Origin: an uncultured Caulobacterales bacterium
Lineage (GTDB): Bacteria > Pseudomonadota > Alphaproteobacteria > Caulobacterales > Caulobacteraceae
Assembly: GCA_903874895.1 (NCBI GenBank)
Contig: CAIQUG010000074.1
Location: 1-41,306 of the forward strand
Reading direction: 5' to 3'
DNA length: 41,306 nucleotides
Shown: positions 7,597 to 17,651 of the stretch, piece after piece
Numbering within the stretch: position 1 is the first letter of the stretch
Layout of the letters: each line of letters opens with the position of its first letter
Program-made: the position numbers and the translations under genes
Notes under the pieces: model-generated
Told to the model about the DNA's origin: nothing
Database searches by the model: none
Seen by the model: only the letters and a program-made list of their open reading frames with translations

Positions 7597-8538
7597 TCAG
7601 CCCAGGCCCGCGACCACGGCTTCCGCCTGACGGAACAGCGCCGGATCGATCACCAGCCCGGAGGCAGCGGCGTTATCGTCCAGCTGCTCCGGGCGGCTGG
7701 CCCCCACGATGGCCGAGGCGACATTCGGCTCGCGCAGCACCCAGGCGAGGGCGAACTGCGCCAGGGTGCATCCGGCCTCGGCCGCGATCGGCTTCAGATG
7801 CTGGACCGCCTCGAGGACCTCCGGCCGCAACCAGTTGGACATCATCTGTCCCATGCTGTCGCTGGTGGCGCGGGACTGGGCCGGAAGCGCGGCCCCGGGC
7901 GCGTACTTGCCGGTCAATACGCCCTGGGCCAGCGGCGACCAGACGATCTGAGACACCCCGTTCTGTGCCGACAGGGGGATCACCTTCTGCTCCGGACGGC
8001 GCCAGAGCAGGGAGTACTGGGGCTGGCTCGACACGAACCGCTCGACGCCGGGGAGGGCAAAGGCCGCCTCGATCTGCTGCGGCGACCATTCACTGAAGCC
8101 GATGTAGCGGGCCTTGCCCTGGCGGACCACCTCGCTCAGGGCCTCCATGGTCTCTTCCAGCGGCGTGTCGGCGTCGTAGCGATGGCACTGGTACAGGTCC
8201 ACGTGATCGGTCCTCAGCCGGGTGAGGGAGGCGTCGATCTGCTTGGCGATCTGGACACGGGACAGGCCCCGGTCGGCGTCGCTCATGGGAAAGAAGACCT
8301 TGGTGGCCAGCACGTAGCTGTCTCGCGGCCGCTGTGCCAGGGCCTCGCCCAGGAAGCTTTCCGCGGCCCCTCGCCCATAGACATTGGCCGTGTCGATGAA
8401 GTTGATGCCCAGCTCGAAGGCCCGGTCGACGCAGGCCTGCGCCTTGTCCCGCTCGACCCCGACCCCGTAGGTCAGCCAGGATCCGAGTGCGATTTCGGAG
8501 ACCTCGAGATCGCTGTTGCCGAGTTTGCGGTATTTCAT
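7597..8538 (-). CDS. Aldo/keto reductase (Kv-beta/YghZ-like group)
   Basis: 313 residues, full length for a soluble (beta/alpha)8 NADPH-dependent reductase. The catalytic tetrad is visible: Asp49 (NFIDTANVYG), Tyr54, Lys80 (VLATKVF) and His119 (LYQCHRYD). The cofactor region near the C-terminus reads SAIVGASRPEQLDDN. The N-terminus MKYRKLGNSDLEVSEIALGSW is typical of the group related to voltage-gated potassium channel beta subunits. The physiological aldehyde or ketone is unknown. It lies downstream of the hut arm on the same strand but 139 bases away, so linkage to histidine catabolism is not supported. Confidence 0.9.
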   Translation of the reverse strand: MKYRKLGNSDLEVSEIALGSWLTYGVGVERDKAQACVDRAFELGINFIDTANVYGRGAAESFLGEALAQRPRDSYVLATKVFFPMSDADRGLSRVQIAKQIDASLTRLRTDHVDLYQCHRYDADTPLEETMEALSEVVRQGKARYIGFSEWSPQQIEAAFALPGVERFVSSQPQYSLLWRRPEQKVIPLSAQNGVSQIVWSPLAQGVLTGKYAPGAALPAQSRATSDSMGQMMSNWLRPEVLEAVQHLKPIAAEAGCTLAQFALAWVLREPNVASAIVGASRPEQLDDNAAASGLVIDPALFRQAEAVVAGLG

Positions 8539-8677
8539 GGGGGGAACGACCTTGTCATCGGACGCGGCCGGGCGGCCGTCTCAGTCAGCATATGCGCCGG
8601 GAAATCCGCCTTTCAACCGCGGCGGGCCGCAATGCCCCCGTACCGCCCTGACAAGTCCGTGACACGGACGGGGTCGG

Positions 8678-9253
8678 TCAGACGTCCAGCCTGTCGATGC
8701 GCAGGATCAGGACGGGCCGGCTCACCGTCACGTCTGCCTGTGACGGCGCGTCAAGGTGCACGGCGTCGAAGCGTTCGAGGGTGTTCCGGGCCCCTCCGAT
8801 CTCGATGCTCGTGGTCTGGAGGGCGACAACCAGCAGGGCTGCCGGCGCTTCGTCGCCTTCAAGGACGCGGCCGGGGGCGTGGTGCCGGATGCTGCCGCGA
8901 AAGCTAACCCGACGGACCATCAGGTTCAGGTCGATCACCGGCCCGTCCAGCGGCTGGCCGATGACGGCCGCCTCCCCCGGGAAATCCAGCGCAGCAGCCC
9001 CGGGTGTCAGGACGTGAACCGATGCCGGGTCGGCAAACGACAGCTCGAGGCGGCCATCCAGCACCATCAGGGTCCGGTCGATGCCGGGAAAGGACGAGAA
9101 CGCGCCTGCCACGCCCACATCGGCCATGCTGACCCGCCAGTCGAAGTCCCCGGCGGCGGTGGAGGCCGGAGCCGCGATGATCTCCCGCGTCCGCCCGCCG
9201 CCATTCTTCCAGGGCTGGTCGAGCCGGTCGGCGGCGCGAAGGACCGTCGCCAT
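8678..9253 (-). CDS. hutD: HutD/Ves family cupin protein
   Basis: 191 residues from ATG 9253. HutD proteins are small bicupins found in hut operons of proteobacteria; their exact role is unsettled, with genetic data in Pseudomonas suggesting a limit on hut activity, perhaps by binding formylglutamate. The family opening (LRAADRLDQPWKNGGGRTREI, here residues 5-25) and DWRVSMADV are visible. The ATG shares one base with the hutU stop (TGATG), showing coupling. A GTG three bases earlier (9256) would add one residue. Last gene of the leftward hut operon. Confidence 0.88.
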   Translation of the reverse strand: MATVLRAADRLDQPWKNGGGRTREIIAAPASTAAGDFDWRVSMADVGVAGAFSSFPGIDRTLMVLDGRLELSFADPASVHVLTPGAAALDFPGEAAVIGQPLDGPVIDLNLMVRRVSFRGSIRHHAPGRVLEGDEAPAALLVVALQTTSIEIGGARNTLERFDAVHLDAPSQADVTVSRPVLILRIDRLDV

Positions 9254-10920
9254 CACTTCAGGATGCCGGGCAGGTCGAGGCCCTTCTCCCGGGCGCAGTC
9301 GAGGGCGAGGTCATAGCCCGCGTCCGCATGGCGCATCACGCCGGTTGCCGGATCGTTCCAGAGCACGCGCTCCAGCCGCCGCGCGGCCTCCGGCGTACCG
9401 TCGGCGACGATCACCATGCCGGAATGCTGGGAATAGCCCATGCCGACACCGCCCCCGTGGTGCAGCGACACCCAGGTGGCGCCGGATGCCGTGTTCAGCA
9501 GCGCGTTGAGCAGCGGCCAGTCGGACACGGCGTCGGATCCGTCGCGCATGGCCTCCGTCTCGCGGTTGGGGCTGGCGACGGAGCCGGAGTCCAGGTGATC
9601 CCGGCCGATCACGATGGGGGCCTTCAGCTCTCCGGACGCCACCATCTCGTTGAAGGCCAGACCCAGCCGGTGGCGATCTCCCAGGCCCACCCAGCAGATG
9701 CGGGCGGGCAGGCCCTGGAAGTGGATGCGCTCCCGGGCCATGTCGAGCCAGCGGTGCAGCGGGGCATTGTCGGGCAGCAGTTCCTTCACCTTGGCGTCGG
9801 TCCTGTAGATGTCCTCCGGATCGCCGGACAGGGCCACCCAGCGGAACGGCCCGATGCCCCGGCAGAACAGGGGGCGGATATAGGCGGGGACAAAGCCGGG
9901 GAAGGCGAAGGCCTTCGTCACGCCCTCGTCGAAGGCGACCTGGCGGATGTTGTTGCCATAGTCGGTGGTCGGCACCCCCGCCGCCTGAAGGTCGAGCATG
10001 GCCTGCACGTGGATCGCCATGGAGGCCTTGGCCGCCCTGGCCACCGCCTCCGGTTCCCGCTCCCGCCGCTCGATCCATTCGGCCACGGTCCAGCCGATCG
10101 GCAGGTAGCCGTTGATGGGGTCATGGGCGGAGGTCTGGTCGGTCAGCAGGTCCGGACGGATGCCCCGCCGCACCATCTCCGGCAGGATCTCGGCGGCATT
10201 GCCCAGCAGCCCGACGGACACCGGCCGTCCGTCCGTCTTGGCCTGCTCGATCATGGCCAGGGCTTCATCGAGGGTGGTCGCCGACTTGTCGAGGTAGCCG
10301 GTGCGCAGGCGCATGTCGATCCGGCTGGGCTGGCATTCGATCGCCAGGCACGACGCACCGGCCATCACCGCGGCGAGGGGCTGGGCTCCGCCCATGCCGC
10401 CGAGGCCCCCGGTCAGCAGCCAACGGCCGGTCAGGTCGCCGTTGTAGTGCTGGCGACCCATCTCGACGAAGGTCTCGTAGGTGCCCTGCACGATCCCCTG
10501 GGTACCGATGTAGATCCAGGAGCCGGCGGTCATCTGGCCGTACATGGCCAGGCCCTTGCGATCGAGCTCGTTGAAGTGCTCCCAGTTCGCCCATTTGGGG
10601 ACGAGGTTGGAATTGGCGATCAGGACCCGCGGAGCGTCGGGATGGGTCTTGAACACGCCGACGGGCTTTCCGGACTGGACCAGCAGGGTCTCGTCGGACT
10701 CGAGCCGCTGGAGGGTGGCGACGATGGCGTCGAAGCTCTGCCAGTCCCGGGCGGCGCGGCCGATGCCGCCATAGACCACCAGTTCCTCCGGCCGTTCGGC
10801 CACGTCAGGGTGCAGGTTGTTCATCAGCATGCGAAGCGGAGCTTCCGTCAGCCAGCTCTTGGCGGAGAGGTCCGTGCCGGTCGCGGCCTTGATGATGCGG
10901 CTGTTGTCGATGCGGCTCAT
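9253..10920 (-). CDS. hutU: Urocanate hydratase
   Basis: 555 residues, full length. It converts urocanate to 4-imidazolone-5-propionate using tightly bound NAD+ as electrophile, the second step of histidine degradation. Visible landmarks are [12 protein letters not shown] near the N-terminus, the glycine-rich NAD segment [19 protein letters not shown], and the conserved Cys-containing stretch [15 protein letters not shown]. Start ATG 10920 ([15 protein letters not shown]) follows GGAG; an upstream frame to 10956 lacks family similarity. Eleven bases separate it from hutG, and it overlaps hutD by one base. Confidence 0.97.
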   Translation of the reverse strand: MSRIDNSRIIKAATGTDLSAKSWLTEAPLRMLMNNLHPDVAERPEELVVYGGIGRAARDWQSFDAIVATLQRLESDETLLVQSGKPVGVFKTHPDAPRVLIANSNLVPKWANWEHFNELDRKGLAMYGQMTAGSWIYIGTQGIVQGTYETFVEMGRQHYNGDLTGRWLLTGGLGGMGGAQPLAAVMAGASCLAIECQPSRIDMRLRTGYLDKSATTLDEALAMIEQAKTDGRPVSVGLLGNAAEILPEMVRRGIRPDLLTDQTSAHDPINGYLPIGWTVAEWIERREREPEAVARAAKASMAIHVQAMLDLQAAGVPTTDYGNNIRQVAFDEGVTKAFAFPGFVPAYIRPLFCRGIGPFRWVALSGDPEDIYRTDAKVKELLPDNAPLHRWLDMARERIHFQGLPARICWVGLGDRHRLGLAFNEMVASGELKAPIVIGRDHLDSGSVASPNRETEAMRDGSDAVSDWPLLNALLNTASGATWVSLHHGGGVGMGYSQHSGMVIVADGTPEAARRLERVLWNDPATGVMRHADAGYDLALDCAREKGLDLPGILK

Positions 10921-10931
10921 GGGGGGCTCCT

Positions 10932-11741
10932 TCAGGTGCGGGCAAAGGCGATGCACGCCTTCACGATGTCGGTCAGGGACGCCACGATCGGCGCGGCATA
11001 GGTGGGGTCATAGGGGCCCGGCCAGGTGTCCGGCGTCATCACTTCCGGCTCCCGATGGTAGCCGCGGAAGGCCAGCTCCATCTGGATCGCATGGACGTCT
11101 TCCGCAGGGCGACCATAGTGCCGGGTGGTCCAGCCGCCCTTGAAGCGACCGTCGAGGACGTGGGTCCGGCCACTGGCGGCACAGATCTCCGAAACCCGGG
11201 CGGCCAGTGCCGGGTCGCAGGCCCGGCCGGAGTTGCTGCCGATGTTGAACTGGGGAAGCTCGCCCTCGAACAGGCGGCTGACCCGGCTGCGGATGGAATG
11301 GGCATCATAGAGAACCACGCGGCCGTGCCGGGCTTTCAGGCGCTGAAGTTCCCCTGCCACCGCCGCGTGGTAGGGCGCAAACCAGATGGCGGTGCGGCGG
11401 GCAATCTCGTCGGTGTCCGGGGGATCGCCCCGGTAGAGGGCCTCGCCTTCGAAGGTCGAGGTGGGGCAGAGCTCCGTCGTTGTCATGCCCGGATAGAGGG
11501 ACGCCCCCGACGGGTCCCGGTTGCAGTCGATGACGGACCGGGAGATGCGGGTGCGGACCGTCGTCGCGCCCAGCTCCCGGGCGAAGGCATAGACCTTGTC
11601 GATCCACCAGTCCGTGTCCTTGCGGGCCAGCCACGGGGAGACATAGCGATCTTCGAGTTCCGGCGGGACGTCGCTGCCGGAATGGGGCATGCCGATGACG
11701 AGGGGGGCCTCGCCCCGATGGACCTCCAGCCAGTCGGTCAT
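10932..11741 (-). CDS. hutG: N-formylglutamate deformylase
   Basis: 269 residues. It hydrolyses N-formyl-L-glutamate to glutamate and formate, the last step of the five-step histidine route, and acts as partner of HutF. Metal-site and family motifs are visible: MPHSGSDVP (His20), [21 protein letters not shown] and the C-terminal GYHREP stretch. Presence of both this enzyme and HutF fixes the pathway as the formylglutamate branch rather than the formiminoglutamase branch. The start overlaps the hutH stop by 4 bases (ATGA). Confidence 0.95.
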   Translation of the reverse strand: MTDWLEVHRGEAPLVIGMPHSGSDVPPELEDRYVSPWLARKDTDWWIDKVYAFARELGATTVRTRISRSVIDCNRDPSGASLYPGMTTTELCPTSTFEGEALYRGDPPDTDEIARRTAIWFAPYHAAVAGELQRLKARHGRVVLYDAHSIRSRVSRLFEGELPQFNIGSNSGRACDPALAARVSEICAASGRTHVLDGRFKGGWTTRHYGRPAEDVHAIQMELAFRGYHREPEVMTPDTWPGPYDPTYAAPIVASLTDIVKACIAFART

Positions 11742-13261
11742 GACACCCCCGGCAGGGCTAGGCCGGCGCAGGCGGCCAGGTCGCCGGAGCGCACCAGGAT
11801 GTTGGCAGCCTCCAGGTCCGGATGCATGTATCGGTCGTCGGCGAGGGGGGCGACCACCTCCCGCAGGCGGTGCCGAACCCTGTCGAGGGCCGGGCTCGAG
11901 CTGAGGGGCGCGTGGAAGTCGATGCCCTGGGCGGCGGCCAGCAGCTCGATCCCGATGACGGCGGAGGCGTTGGCGACCATGTCCAGCAGGCGGCGGGCCC
12001 CGTGGGCGGCCATGGAGACGTGATCTTCCTGGTTCGCCGAGGTCGGGATCGAATCGACGCTCGCGGGATAGGCGCGCTGCTTGTTCTCGGACACCAGGGC
12101 CGCAGCGGTCACCTGCGGGATCATGAACCCGGAATTGAGGCCCGGCTTCGGCGTGAGGAACGCGGGCAGGCCGGACAGGGCCGGATCCACCAGCATCGCA
12201 ATGCGCCGCTCCGCCAGCGAGCCGATCTCGCAGACCGCAAGGGCGATGATATCCGCGGCGAAGGCGACGGGCTCTGCGTGGAAGTTCCCGCCGGACAGGG
12301 CCTCGTCGGTGTCCGGGAAGATCAGCGGGTTGTCGGTCACACCGTTGGCCTCCGTCTCCAGCGTCGTCGCAGCCTGGCGCAGGATGTCCAGGGCCGCGCC
12401 CATGACCTGGGGCTGGCAGCGCAGGCAGTAGGGGTCCTGCACCCGGGCGTCGTCCACCAAATGACTCGCCCGGATGGCCGAACCGGCCATCAGCTGCCGC
12501 AGGGCATCGGCGGTCTCGATCTGTCCGGCATGGCGTCGCAGGGTGTGGATGCGGGGATCGAACGGGGTGTCGGATCCCTTTGCGGCCTCGGTGGCAAGGG
12601 CCCCGGTCACCAGGGCAGCCTGATAGAGGCGCTCCGCCTCGAACAGCCCGGCCAGGGCATTGGCAGTGGAGAACTGGGTGCCGTTCAGCAGGGCGAGGCC
12701 TTCCTTGGGGCCCAGCTCCACCGGCTTCAGCCCGGCGACCCGCAACGCTTCCGCCGCCGGTAGACGCTCCTCGCCCACGAAGATCTCGCCCACCCCGATC
12801 AGGGTTGCGGTCATGTGCGACAGGGGGGCGAGGTCACCGCTCGCCCCGACGGAGCCCTGGCACGGCACGACAGGGGTGAGCCGCGCGGCCAGCATGGCTT
12901 CGAGAAGGTCGACCGTTTCCGTCCGGACGCCCGATGCCCCCTGCGCCAGGCTGGCGAGCTTCAGGGCCATCATCAGGCGGACGATGTTTCGCGGGGAGGG
13001 GGCACCGGTCCCGGCGGCATGGCTGAGCACGATGTTGCGCTGGAGCTGGGCGAGGTCGTCGTCACCGATCCGGACATTGGCCAGCTTCCCGAAGCCGGTA
13101 TTGATGCCATAGACCGGAACGCCCGTGGCCAGGATCCGGGCAACCGCAGCGGCGCTGGCGGCGATCACCGGGCGGGCCGAGGCGTCGAGCTTCGCGGAGG
13201 CTCCGAAATAGATGGCCCGCCAGTCGGCCAGGGGCACGGCGCCCGGTTGCAGCGTGATCAT
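11738..13261 (-). CDS. hutH: Histidine ammonia-lyase
   Basis: 507 residues. Removes ammonia from L-histidine to give urocanate. The Ala140-Ser141-Gly142 triad in [13 protein letters not shown] cyclises to the MIO electrophile, and the catalytic Tyr lies in [12 protein letters not shown] (Tyr51). The C-terminal [14 protein letters not shown] and NP(L)IF signatures of aromatic amino acid lyases are present. Start ATG 13261 ([11 protein letters not shown]) follows GGAAAGTGACG-like purine-rich DNA and lies 2 bases after the hutI stop; the longer frame to 13441 is shadow of hutI. Second gene of the leftward arm. Confidence 0.97.
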   Translation of the reverse strand: MITLQPGAVPLADWRAIYFGASAKLDASARPVIAASAAAVARILATGVPVYGINTGFGKLANVRIGDDDLAQLQRNIVLSHAAGTGAPSPRNIVRLMMALKLASLAQGASGVRTETVDLLEAMLAARLTPVVPCQGSVGASGDLAPLSHMTATLIGVGEIFVGEERLPAAEALRVAGLKPVELGPKEGLALLNGTQFSTANALAGLFEAERLYQAALVTGALATEAAKGSDTPFDPRIHTLRRHAGQIETADALRQLMAGSAIRASHLVDDARVQDPYCLRCQPQVMGAALDILRQAATTLETEANGVTDNPLIFPDTDEALSGGNFHAEPVAFAADIIALAVCEIGSLAERRIAMLVDPALSGLPAFLTPKPGLNSGFMIPQVTAAALVSENKQRAYPASVDSIPTSANQEDHVSMAAHGARRLLDMVANASAVIGIELLAAAQGIDFHAPLSSSPALDRVRHRLREVVAPLADDRYMHPDLEAANILVRSGDLAACAGLALPGVS

Positions 13262-13263
13262 CG

Positions 13264-14463
13264 TCACTTTCCCCTCCAGACGCGGGTATGCAGCGGGTTG
13301 AAACCCATGCGGTAGACAAGCTCTGCCGGACGCTCCACGTCCCAGATGGCCAGGTCGCAGCTCTTCCCGATCTCCAGCGTTCCGGTCTCGTGGGCCAGAC
13401 CCAGCGCCCGGGCGGCGTGGCGGGTGACGCCCAGCAGGCACTCGGACACGGTCAGGCGAAACAGCGTCGCGGCCATGTTCATCGTCAGAAGGATCGAGGT
13501 GAGGGGCGAGGTGCCGGGGTTGCAGTCCGTCGCAATCGCCATGGGCACGCCCGCGGCCCGGAGCGCCTCGACCGGGGGCAGCTGCGTCTCGCGCACGAAA
13601 TAGTAGGCCCCGGGCAGCAGCGTCGCGACGGTCCCGGCCCGGGCCATGGCCGCAATCCCGGCGTCATCCAGATATTCCAGATGATCGGCGGACAGGGCCT
13701 TGAAACCCGCCGCGAGCTCCGCGCCATGGAGGTTCGACAGCTGTTCCGCATGCAGCTTGACCGGAAGTCCTGCGGCGGTGGCCGCCTCGAAGACCCGGCG
13801 CACCTGTTCGGGGCTGAAGCCGATGCCTTCGCAAAAGGCGTCGACGGCGTCGACCCATCCTTCGCGGGCCAGGTCCGGGATCATCCGGTCCGCGACCAGG
13901 GCGATGTAGCCGTCGGCATCTCCAGCATATTCCGGTGCCGTGGCGTGGGCCCCCAGCAGGGTCGTGCAGACACGGACGGGGCGGCGCTCTCCCAGCTGCC
14001 GGGCTGCGCGCAGCATGCGGCCCTCGTCCTCAACGGTCAGGCCGTAGCCGGACTTGATCTCGAGGGTGGTGACCCCTTCGGCCATCAACGCCTCGAGTCG
14101 GGGGAGGGCGGAGGCCACCAGCTCGGCCTCGGTCGCCTGGCGGGTGGCCTTCACCGTCGAGAGGATTCCGCCGCCCGCGCGGGCAATGTCCTCGTAGGAG
14201 GCTCCCCGCAGGCGCAGCTCGAACTCGTGCGCCCGGTCGCCCCCATGGACGAGATGCGTGTGGCAGTCGATGAGGCCCGGCGTGATCCACCGGCCGTCAC
14301 AGGCGACGGTCTCCCGCGCGTGGATCGCCGGGGCCTCTGTGCGCGGACCCACATGGGTGATCCGACCATCCGTGGCGGCCACGATTCCGTCCTCGACGAG
14401 CCCGACATCCTCGCCGGTCATCGTCAGGAGCCTCGCGCCCGTCCAGACTGTGTCGCAGTGCAT
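13264..14463 (-). CDS. hutI: Imidazolonepropionase
   Basis: 399 residues, amidohydrolase superfamily. It opens the imidazolone ring to give N-formimino-L-glutamate. The metal motif is [10 protein letters not shown] (His68, His70), with further ligands in KLHAEQ and the late Asp in [18 protein letters not shown] is a substrate-loop signature. GGAGG lies 7 bases before the ATG. It is the first gene of the leftward hut operon (I-H-G-U-D) and is divergent from hutF across 82 bases that hold the operator. Confidence 0.96.
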   Translation of the reverse strand: MHCDTVWTGARLLTMTGEDVGLVEDGIVAATDGRITHVGPRTEAPAIHARETVACDGRWITPGLIDCHTHLVHGGDRAHEFELRLRGASYEDIARAGGGILSTVKATRQATEAELVASALPRLEALMAEGVTTLEIKSGYGLTVEDEGRMLRAARQLGERRPVRVCTTLLGAHATAPEYAGDADGYIALVADRMIPDLAREGWVDAVDAFCEGIGFSPEQVRRVFEAATAAGLPVKLHAEQLSNLHGAELAAGFKALSADHLEYLDDAGIAAMARAGTVATLLPGAYYFVRETQLPPVEALRAAGVPMAIATDCNPGTSPLTSILLTMNMAATLFRLTVSECLLGVTRHAARALGLAHETGTLEIGKSCDLAIWDVERPAELVYRMGFNPLHTRVWRGK

Positions 14464-14508
14464 GGTCCTGCCTCCATGGGTGATGGATCATTGCACTGCC
14501 CGGTTATA

Positions 14509-14520
14509 ATGTATAGACAT
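14509..14520. promoter_or_regulatory. Candidate HutC operator between the divergent hut arms
   Basis: ATGTATAGACAT is a near-perfect palindrome (ATGT/ACAT half-sites) with the TGTATAGACA core expected for a HutC/GntR-type site (consensus-like TGTATATACA). It overlaps a TATAAT hexamer at 14505-14510, so a bound repressor could shut both hutI and hutF promoters. It is the only A+T-rich palindrome in the 82-base gap. No good -35 box was found for either direction. Confidence 0.65.
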
Positions 14521-14545
14521 ATATTGCGCCTTCAGGAGATCGTCG

Positions 14546-15907
14546 ATGGAACCGGTTGAAGTCCTGCATTTCCGTCTGGCGCGGCTGGTCGATGGCTGGG
14601 CGAGGAACGTGCGTCTCTCGGTGCACGGGGGGCTCGTCGCCTGTCTGGAGGCCGGGGTGCCCCCCGCGCCCGGAGACACGCGGCATGGCATTGCGCTGCC
14701 CGGCTTGCCCAATCTGCACAGCCACGCCTTCCAACGGGGCATGGCGGGTCTGGCGGAGCGTCGGGGCCCGTCCGATGACAGTTTCTGGACCTGGCGGGAG
14801 ATCATGTACCGCTTCGTGGACGGGATCAGTCCCGCCGACCTGAAGTCCATTGCGGCGCTGGCCTACGTGGAGATGCTGGAGACGGGCTTCACCCGGGTTG
14901 GCGAATTCCACTACGTCCACCACGCCCCCGACGGGTGCCCCTATGGCAATCCCGGAGAAATGGCGGCGGCCATCGCCGCGGCGGCGGAGGAGACGGGGAT
15001 CGGCCTGTCACTGTTGCCGGTGTTCTACGCCCATTCGGGGTTCGGCGGCGGTTCCCCGGGGCCGGGCCAGCGGCGCTTCATCTGCGATCCGGACCGATTC
15101 GCCCGTCTGCTGGAGGCCAGCCGCGCCGCTATCTCCCCCTTGCCGGATGCGGTGCTGGGCCTCGCACCCCACAGCCTGCGCGCCGTCACGCCGGAGGAAC
15201 TGGCCGTCCTGTCGCAGATGGCACCCCACGGGCCGATCCATATTCACATTGCCGAACAGGTCCGGGAAGTGGAGGACTGTATCGCCTGGTCCGGGGCCCG
15301 GCCGGTGGACTGGCTGCTGGATCACATGCCGGTGGGGCCTCGGTGGTGCCTCGTCCATGCGACGCACATGGGGGATGCCGAGGCCGTGCGGCTTGCGCAG
15401 ACGGGGGCGGTGGCCGGGCTGTGTCCGATCACGGAAGCCAATCTCGGCGACGGGCTGTTCAACGCTCCGGCTTTTCTGGCCGCGAACGGGCGGTTCGGCA
15501 TCGGCAGCGATTCGAATGTCCTGATCGATGCCAGCGAGGAATTGCGGCTGCTGGAGTACGGCCAGCGGCTGGGACATCGGGGCCGGAACCTGTTTCCGCA
15601 GACCGAAGGTGCCAGCAGCGGACATGCCCTGTTCGACGCGGCCGTGGCGGGCGGTGCCCAGGCGTTGGGCGTGCCCGACGGCTTGCGGGTCGGAGCCGCC
15701 GCCGATCTGGTGTCCCTCGACGACCGGCATCCCTCCCTCTTCGGCAAGGAACCCGAGACGGTGCTGGACAGCTGGATCTTCGCCGCGGGCCGGACGGCGA
15801 TCGACGGGGTCTGGCGACGGGGGCAAAAGGTCGTCGCCGGTGGTCGTCATATCCGCCGCGCCGCCGTGGAGGCGGACTATGCCGCCGTTCTGCAGAGGCT
15901 GCTGTGA
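14546..15907 (+). CDS. hutF: Formimidoylglutamate deiminase
   Basis: 453 residues, amidohydrolase superfamily. It converts N-formimino-L-glutamate to N-formyl-L-glutamate plus ammonia, feeding HutG. Zinc ligands: His58 and His60 in LPNLHSHAFQRGM, a His in IHIHIAEQ, a His in VHATHMGD and the Asp in GIGSDSNV. AGGAG lies 7 bases before the ATG. It heads the rightward arm with hutC and overlaps it by GTGA at 15904-15907. Confidence 0.95.
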   Translation: MEPVEVLHFRLARLVDGWARNVRLSVHGGLVACLEAGVPPAPGDTRHGIALPGLPNLHSHAFQRGMAGLAERRGPSDDSFWTWREIMYRFVDGISPADLKSIAALAYVEMLETGFTRVGEFHYVHHAPDGCPYGNPGEMAAAIAAAAEETGIGLSLLPVFYAHSGFGGGSPGPGQRRFICDPDRFARLLEASRAAISPLPDAVLGLAPHSLRAVTPEELAVLSQMAPHGPIHIHIAEQVREVEDCIAWSGARPVDWLLDHMPVGPRWCLVHATHMGDAEAVRLAQTGAVAGLCPITEANLGDGLFNAPAFLAANGRFGIGSDSNVLIDASEELRLLEYGQRLGHRGRNLFPQTEGASSGHALFDAAVAGGAQALGVPDGLRVGAAADLVSLDDRHPSLFGKEPETVLDSWIFAAGRTAIDGVWRRGQKVVAGGRHIRRAAVEADYAAVLQRLL

Positions 15908-16614
15908 GCCGCCACATGGCCCTGCATGACCGCATCCGGACGGAGATCGAGGGGCAGATCCTCTCGGGCACGCTGCAGCCCGGGGACAAGGTCCCGTCCG
16001 AGCTGGAACTCATGGCGCACTACGGCTGTTCCCGCATGACCGTCAGCAAGGCCCTGACGGCCCTCAGCGGAGCAGGCCTGCTGCAACGGAGAAAGCGGGC
16101 CGGGACGGTGGTGGCCCCGCGGCCGACGGAGACCATGGTGCTCGACGTCCCGGACCTCGCGGTGGAGATCGCGCGCCGGGGGCAGGCCTATCGGTTCCAG
16201 CTGATCGGCCGGGATATTCGCCCGCCCCGTCCGGAGGACGAACTGGACGAGGGTCTGGCCCGGGCCGGTCTGCTGCTGTTCGTCCGGGGCGTGCACTCTG
16301 CCGATGATGAGCCGATCGCCTATGAGGAACGGTTCATCAGCCTGACGGCCGTGCCCGAGATTACGGAGGCTGACTTCTCCGTCGAGTCTCCCGGCTCCTG
16401 GCTGTTGCGTCACATCCCCTGGACCGAGGCCGAGAACCGGATCGGCGCCGTCGGCGCGCATCCGGACTGGGCGGCGCGGCTGAACATCGCCCCCGGCACC
16501 GCCTGCCTGTCGATCGAGCGGAAGACCTGGCGGGGGGACGAGCGCATCACCCTGGTGCGCCAGAAGTTCGTGGCCGGCAGCTTCGAACTGGTCGCGCGAT
16601 TCGGTGCGGCCTGA
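15904..16614 (+). CDS. hutC: HutC, GntR-family repressor of histidine utilisation
   Basis: 236 residues from GTG 15904 (AGAGG at 15894-15898, 5-base spacer; the GTGA overlaps the hutF stop). An ATG at 15916 is the alternative start. An N-terminal winged helix (DRIRTEIEGQILSGTLQPGDKVPSE, then SRMTVSKALTALSGAGLLQRRKRAGTVV) is followed by a UTRA effector domain (YRFQLIGRDIRP through FEERF-like YEERFISL, to the C-terminal RQKFVAGSFELVARF). HutC repressors are released from DNA by urocanate. Target: the TGTATAGACA site between hutI and hutF, giving autoregulation. Confidence 0.93.
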   Translation: MSRHMALHDRIRTEIEGQILSGTLQPGDKVPSELELMAHYGCSRMTVSKALTALSGAGLLQRRKRAGTVVAPRPTETMVLDVPDLAVEIARRGQAYRFQLIGRDIRPPRPEDELDEGLARAGLLLFVRGVHSADDEPIAYEERFISLTAVPEITEADFSVESPGSWLLRHIPWTEAENRIGAVGAHPDWAARLNIAPGTACLSIERKTWRGDERITLVRQKFVAGSFELVARFGAA

Positions 16615-16635
16615 CCTCACTCCGGCCCCGGTGTC

Positions 16636-17544
16636 TCAGTCGTCGTCGGACGGCGGGGAGCCCGGCCGGTCGTAGCGGGCCAGCAGGTCGCCCAGCAGCT
16701 GGTTGGGGAAGCGGCGGTTCTGGACGATCGCATAGAAGCGCTCCGTCAGTTGCGGAATGCGGCAGTGTTCCACCAGCACGCCGGTCTCCAGCTCGTCTCT
16801 CACGACGATGGGCGGGACGAGGGTGACGCCCTCCCGTTCCCGGGCGAGGAGGCGAAGCATGGCCATGTCGTCGACCTCTGCCAGGATGATCGGGCGAATG
16901 CCGGCCAGATCGACCAGCCGGTCGAACCCGAGCCGGATGTCGCTGTCGAGGCTCGGCAACAGGATCGGGACGGTGCGCAGATCGTCGGGAAAGCGGAACG
17001 GCTCCGAATCGCGCCGAGGACGACCGACCAGGCTGACCGGCTGCTCGTCCAGCAGATGATTGCGGAAGGAGGCCCGGGCGTCCCGCTGGGTCGCACTGTT
17101 GGACAGGACCACATCAATGGCGTGGGCCTCCAGCTGGGCCAGCAGTTCCCGCGTCGTGCCGGACCGGACGATCAGCTCCACGTCCGGCCGTCCCACCAGC
17201 GGGCGCAGGAATTCCAGCTGGAAGTTGCGCGACAGGGTCGTCAACGCCCCGACCCGAAGGATCTGGCGGCTGGCCTGCGGACGGCCGGCCAGCGTGCTCA
17301 TCAGCTCGTCGCCGGCCTCGAAGACACTGTCGGCATAGTCGAGGGCAATCTGGCCGGCCTCCGTCAGAACCAGCCGCTTACCCGCCCGCTCGAACAGCGG
17401 GTGGCCCATCTGGTGCTCCAGTTTCTGGATCTGCACTGACAGGGCGGACGGGGAAAGATTCAGCCTTTCCGCGGCCTTGGTCAGGTTTCCGTCATGCGCG
17501 ACGGCCCAGAAATAGCGGAGGTGATTGAAATTCAGGGCTCTCAT
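16636..17544 (-). CDS. LysR-family transcriptional regulator divergent from dabBA
   Basis: 302 residues. N-terminal helix-turn-helix (FNHLRYFWAVAHDGNLTKAAERLNLSPSALSVQIQKLE, residues 5-42), then a periplasmic-binding-protein-like effector domain; the opening is close to the NhaR/CbbR-like branch. It is transcribed away from dabB with about 107 bases between the two starts, and LysR genes commonly accompany DAC operons, so it most likely controls dabBA in response to inorganic carbon or a metabolite (inference). An inverted repeat GTTCT-N7-AGAAC sits 4 bases upstream of its ATG. The C-terminus ends in a short acidic tail. Confidence 0.9.
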   Translation of the reverse strand: MRALNFNHLRYFWAVAHDGNLTKAAERLNLSPSALSVQIQKLEHQMGHPLFERAGKRLVLTEAGQIALDYADSVFEAGDELMSTLAGRPQASRQILRVGALTTLSRNFQLEFLRPLVGRPDVELIVRSGTTRELLAQLEAHAIDVVLSNSATQRDARASFRNHLLDEQPVSLVGRPRRDSEPFRFPDDLRTVPILLPSLDSDIRLGFDRLVDLAGIRPIILAEVDDMAMLRLLAREREGVTLVPPIVVRDELETGVLVEHCRIPQLTERFYAIVQNRRFPNQLLGDLLARYDRPGSPPSDDD

Positions 17545-17547
17545 ATC

Positions 17548-17564
17548 GTTCTATAAAACAGAAC
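17548..17564. promoter_or_regulatory. Candidate LysR box in the lysR-dabB gap
   Basis: GTTCT-ATAAAAC-AGAAC is a perfect 5-bp inverted repeat containing the T-N11-A pattern of LysR sites (T17550, A17562). It lies in the A+T-rich divergent promoter region, immediately upstream of the lysR start. Autoregulation and control of dabBA from here are inferred from position. Confidence 0.45.
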
Positions 17565-17651
17565 AAAAAGCCGCAAACAATGAAATTTTCCTGAGAAGCT
17601 TGGGCTGTTACCCCTCGACGCGGTCCGATGTCCGTATCGAAGGAGGCCCCC

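Noticed and set aside
9328-11001. 557-codon plus-strand frame opposite hutU
   Set aside because: Shadow of hutU codon bias; no recognisable domain or ribosome site.
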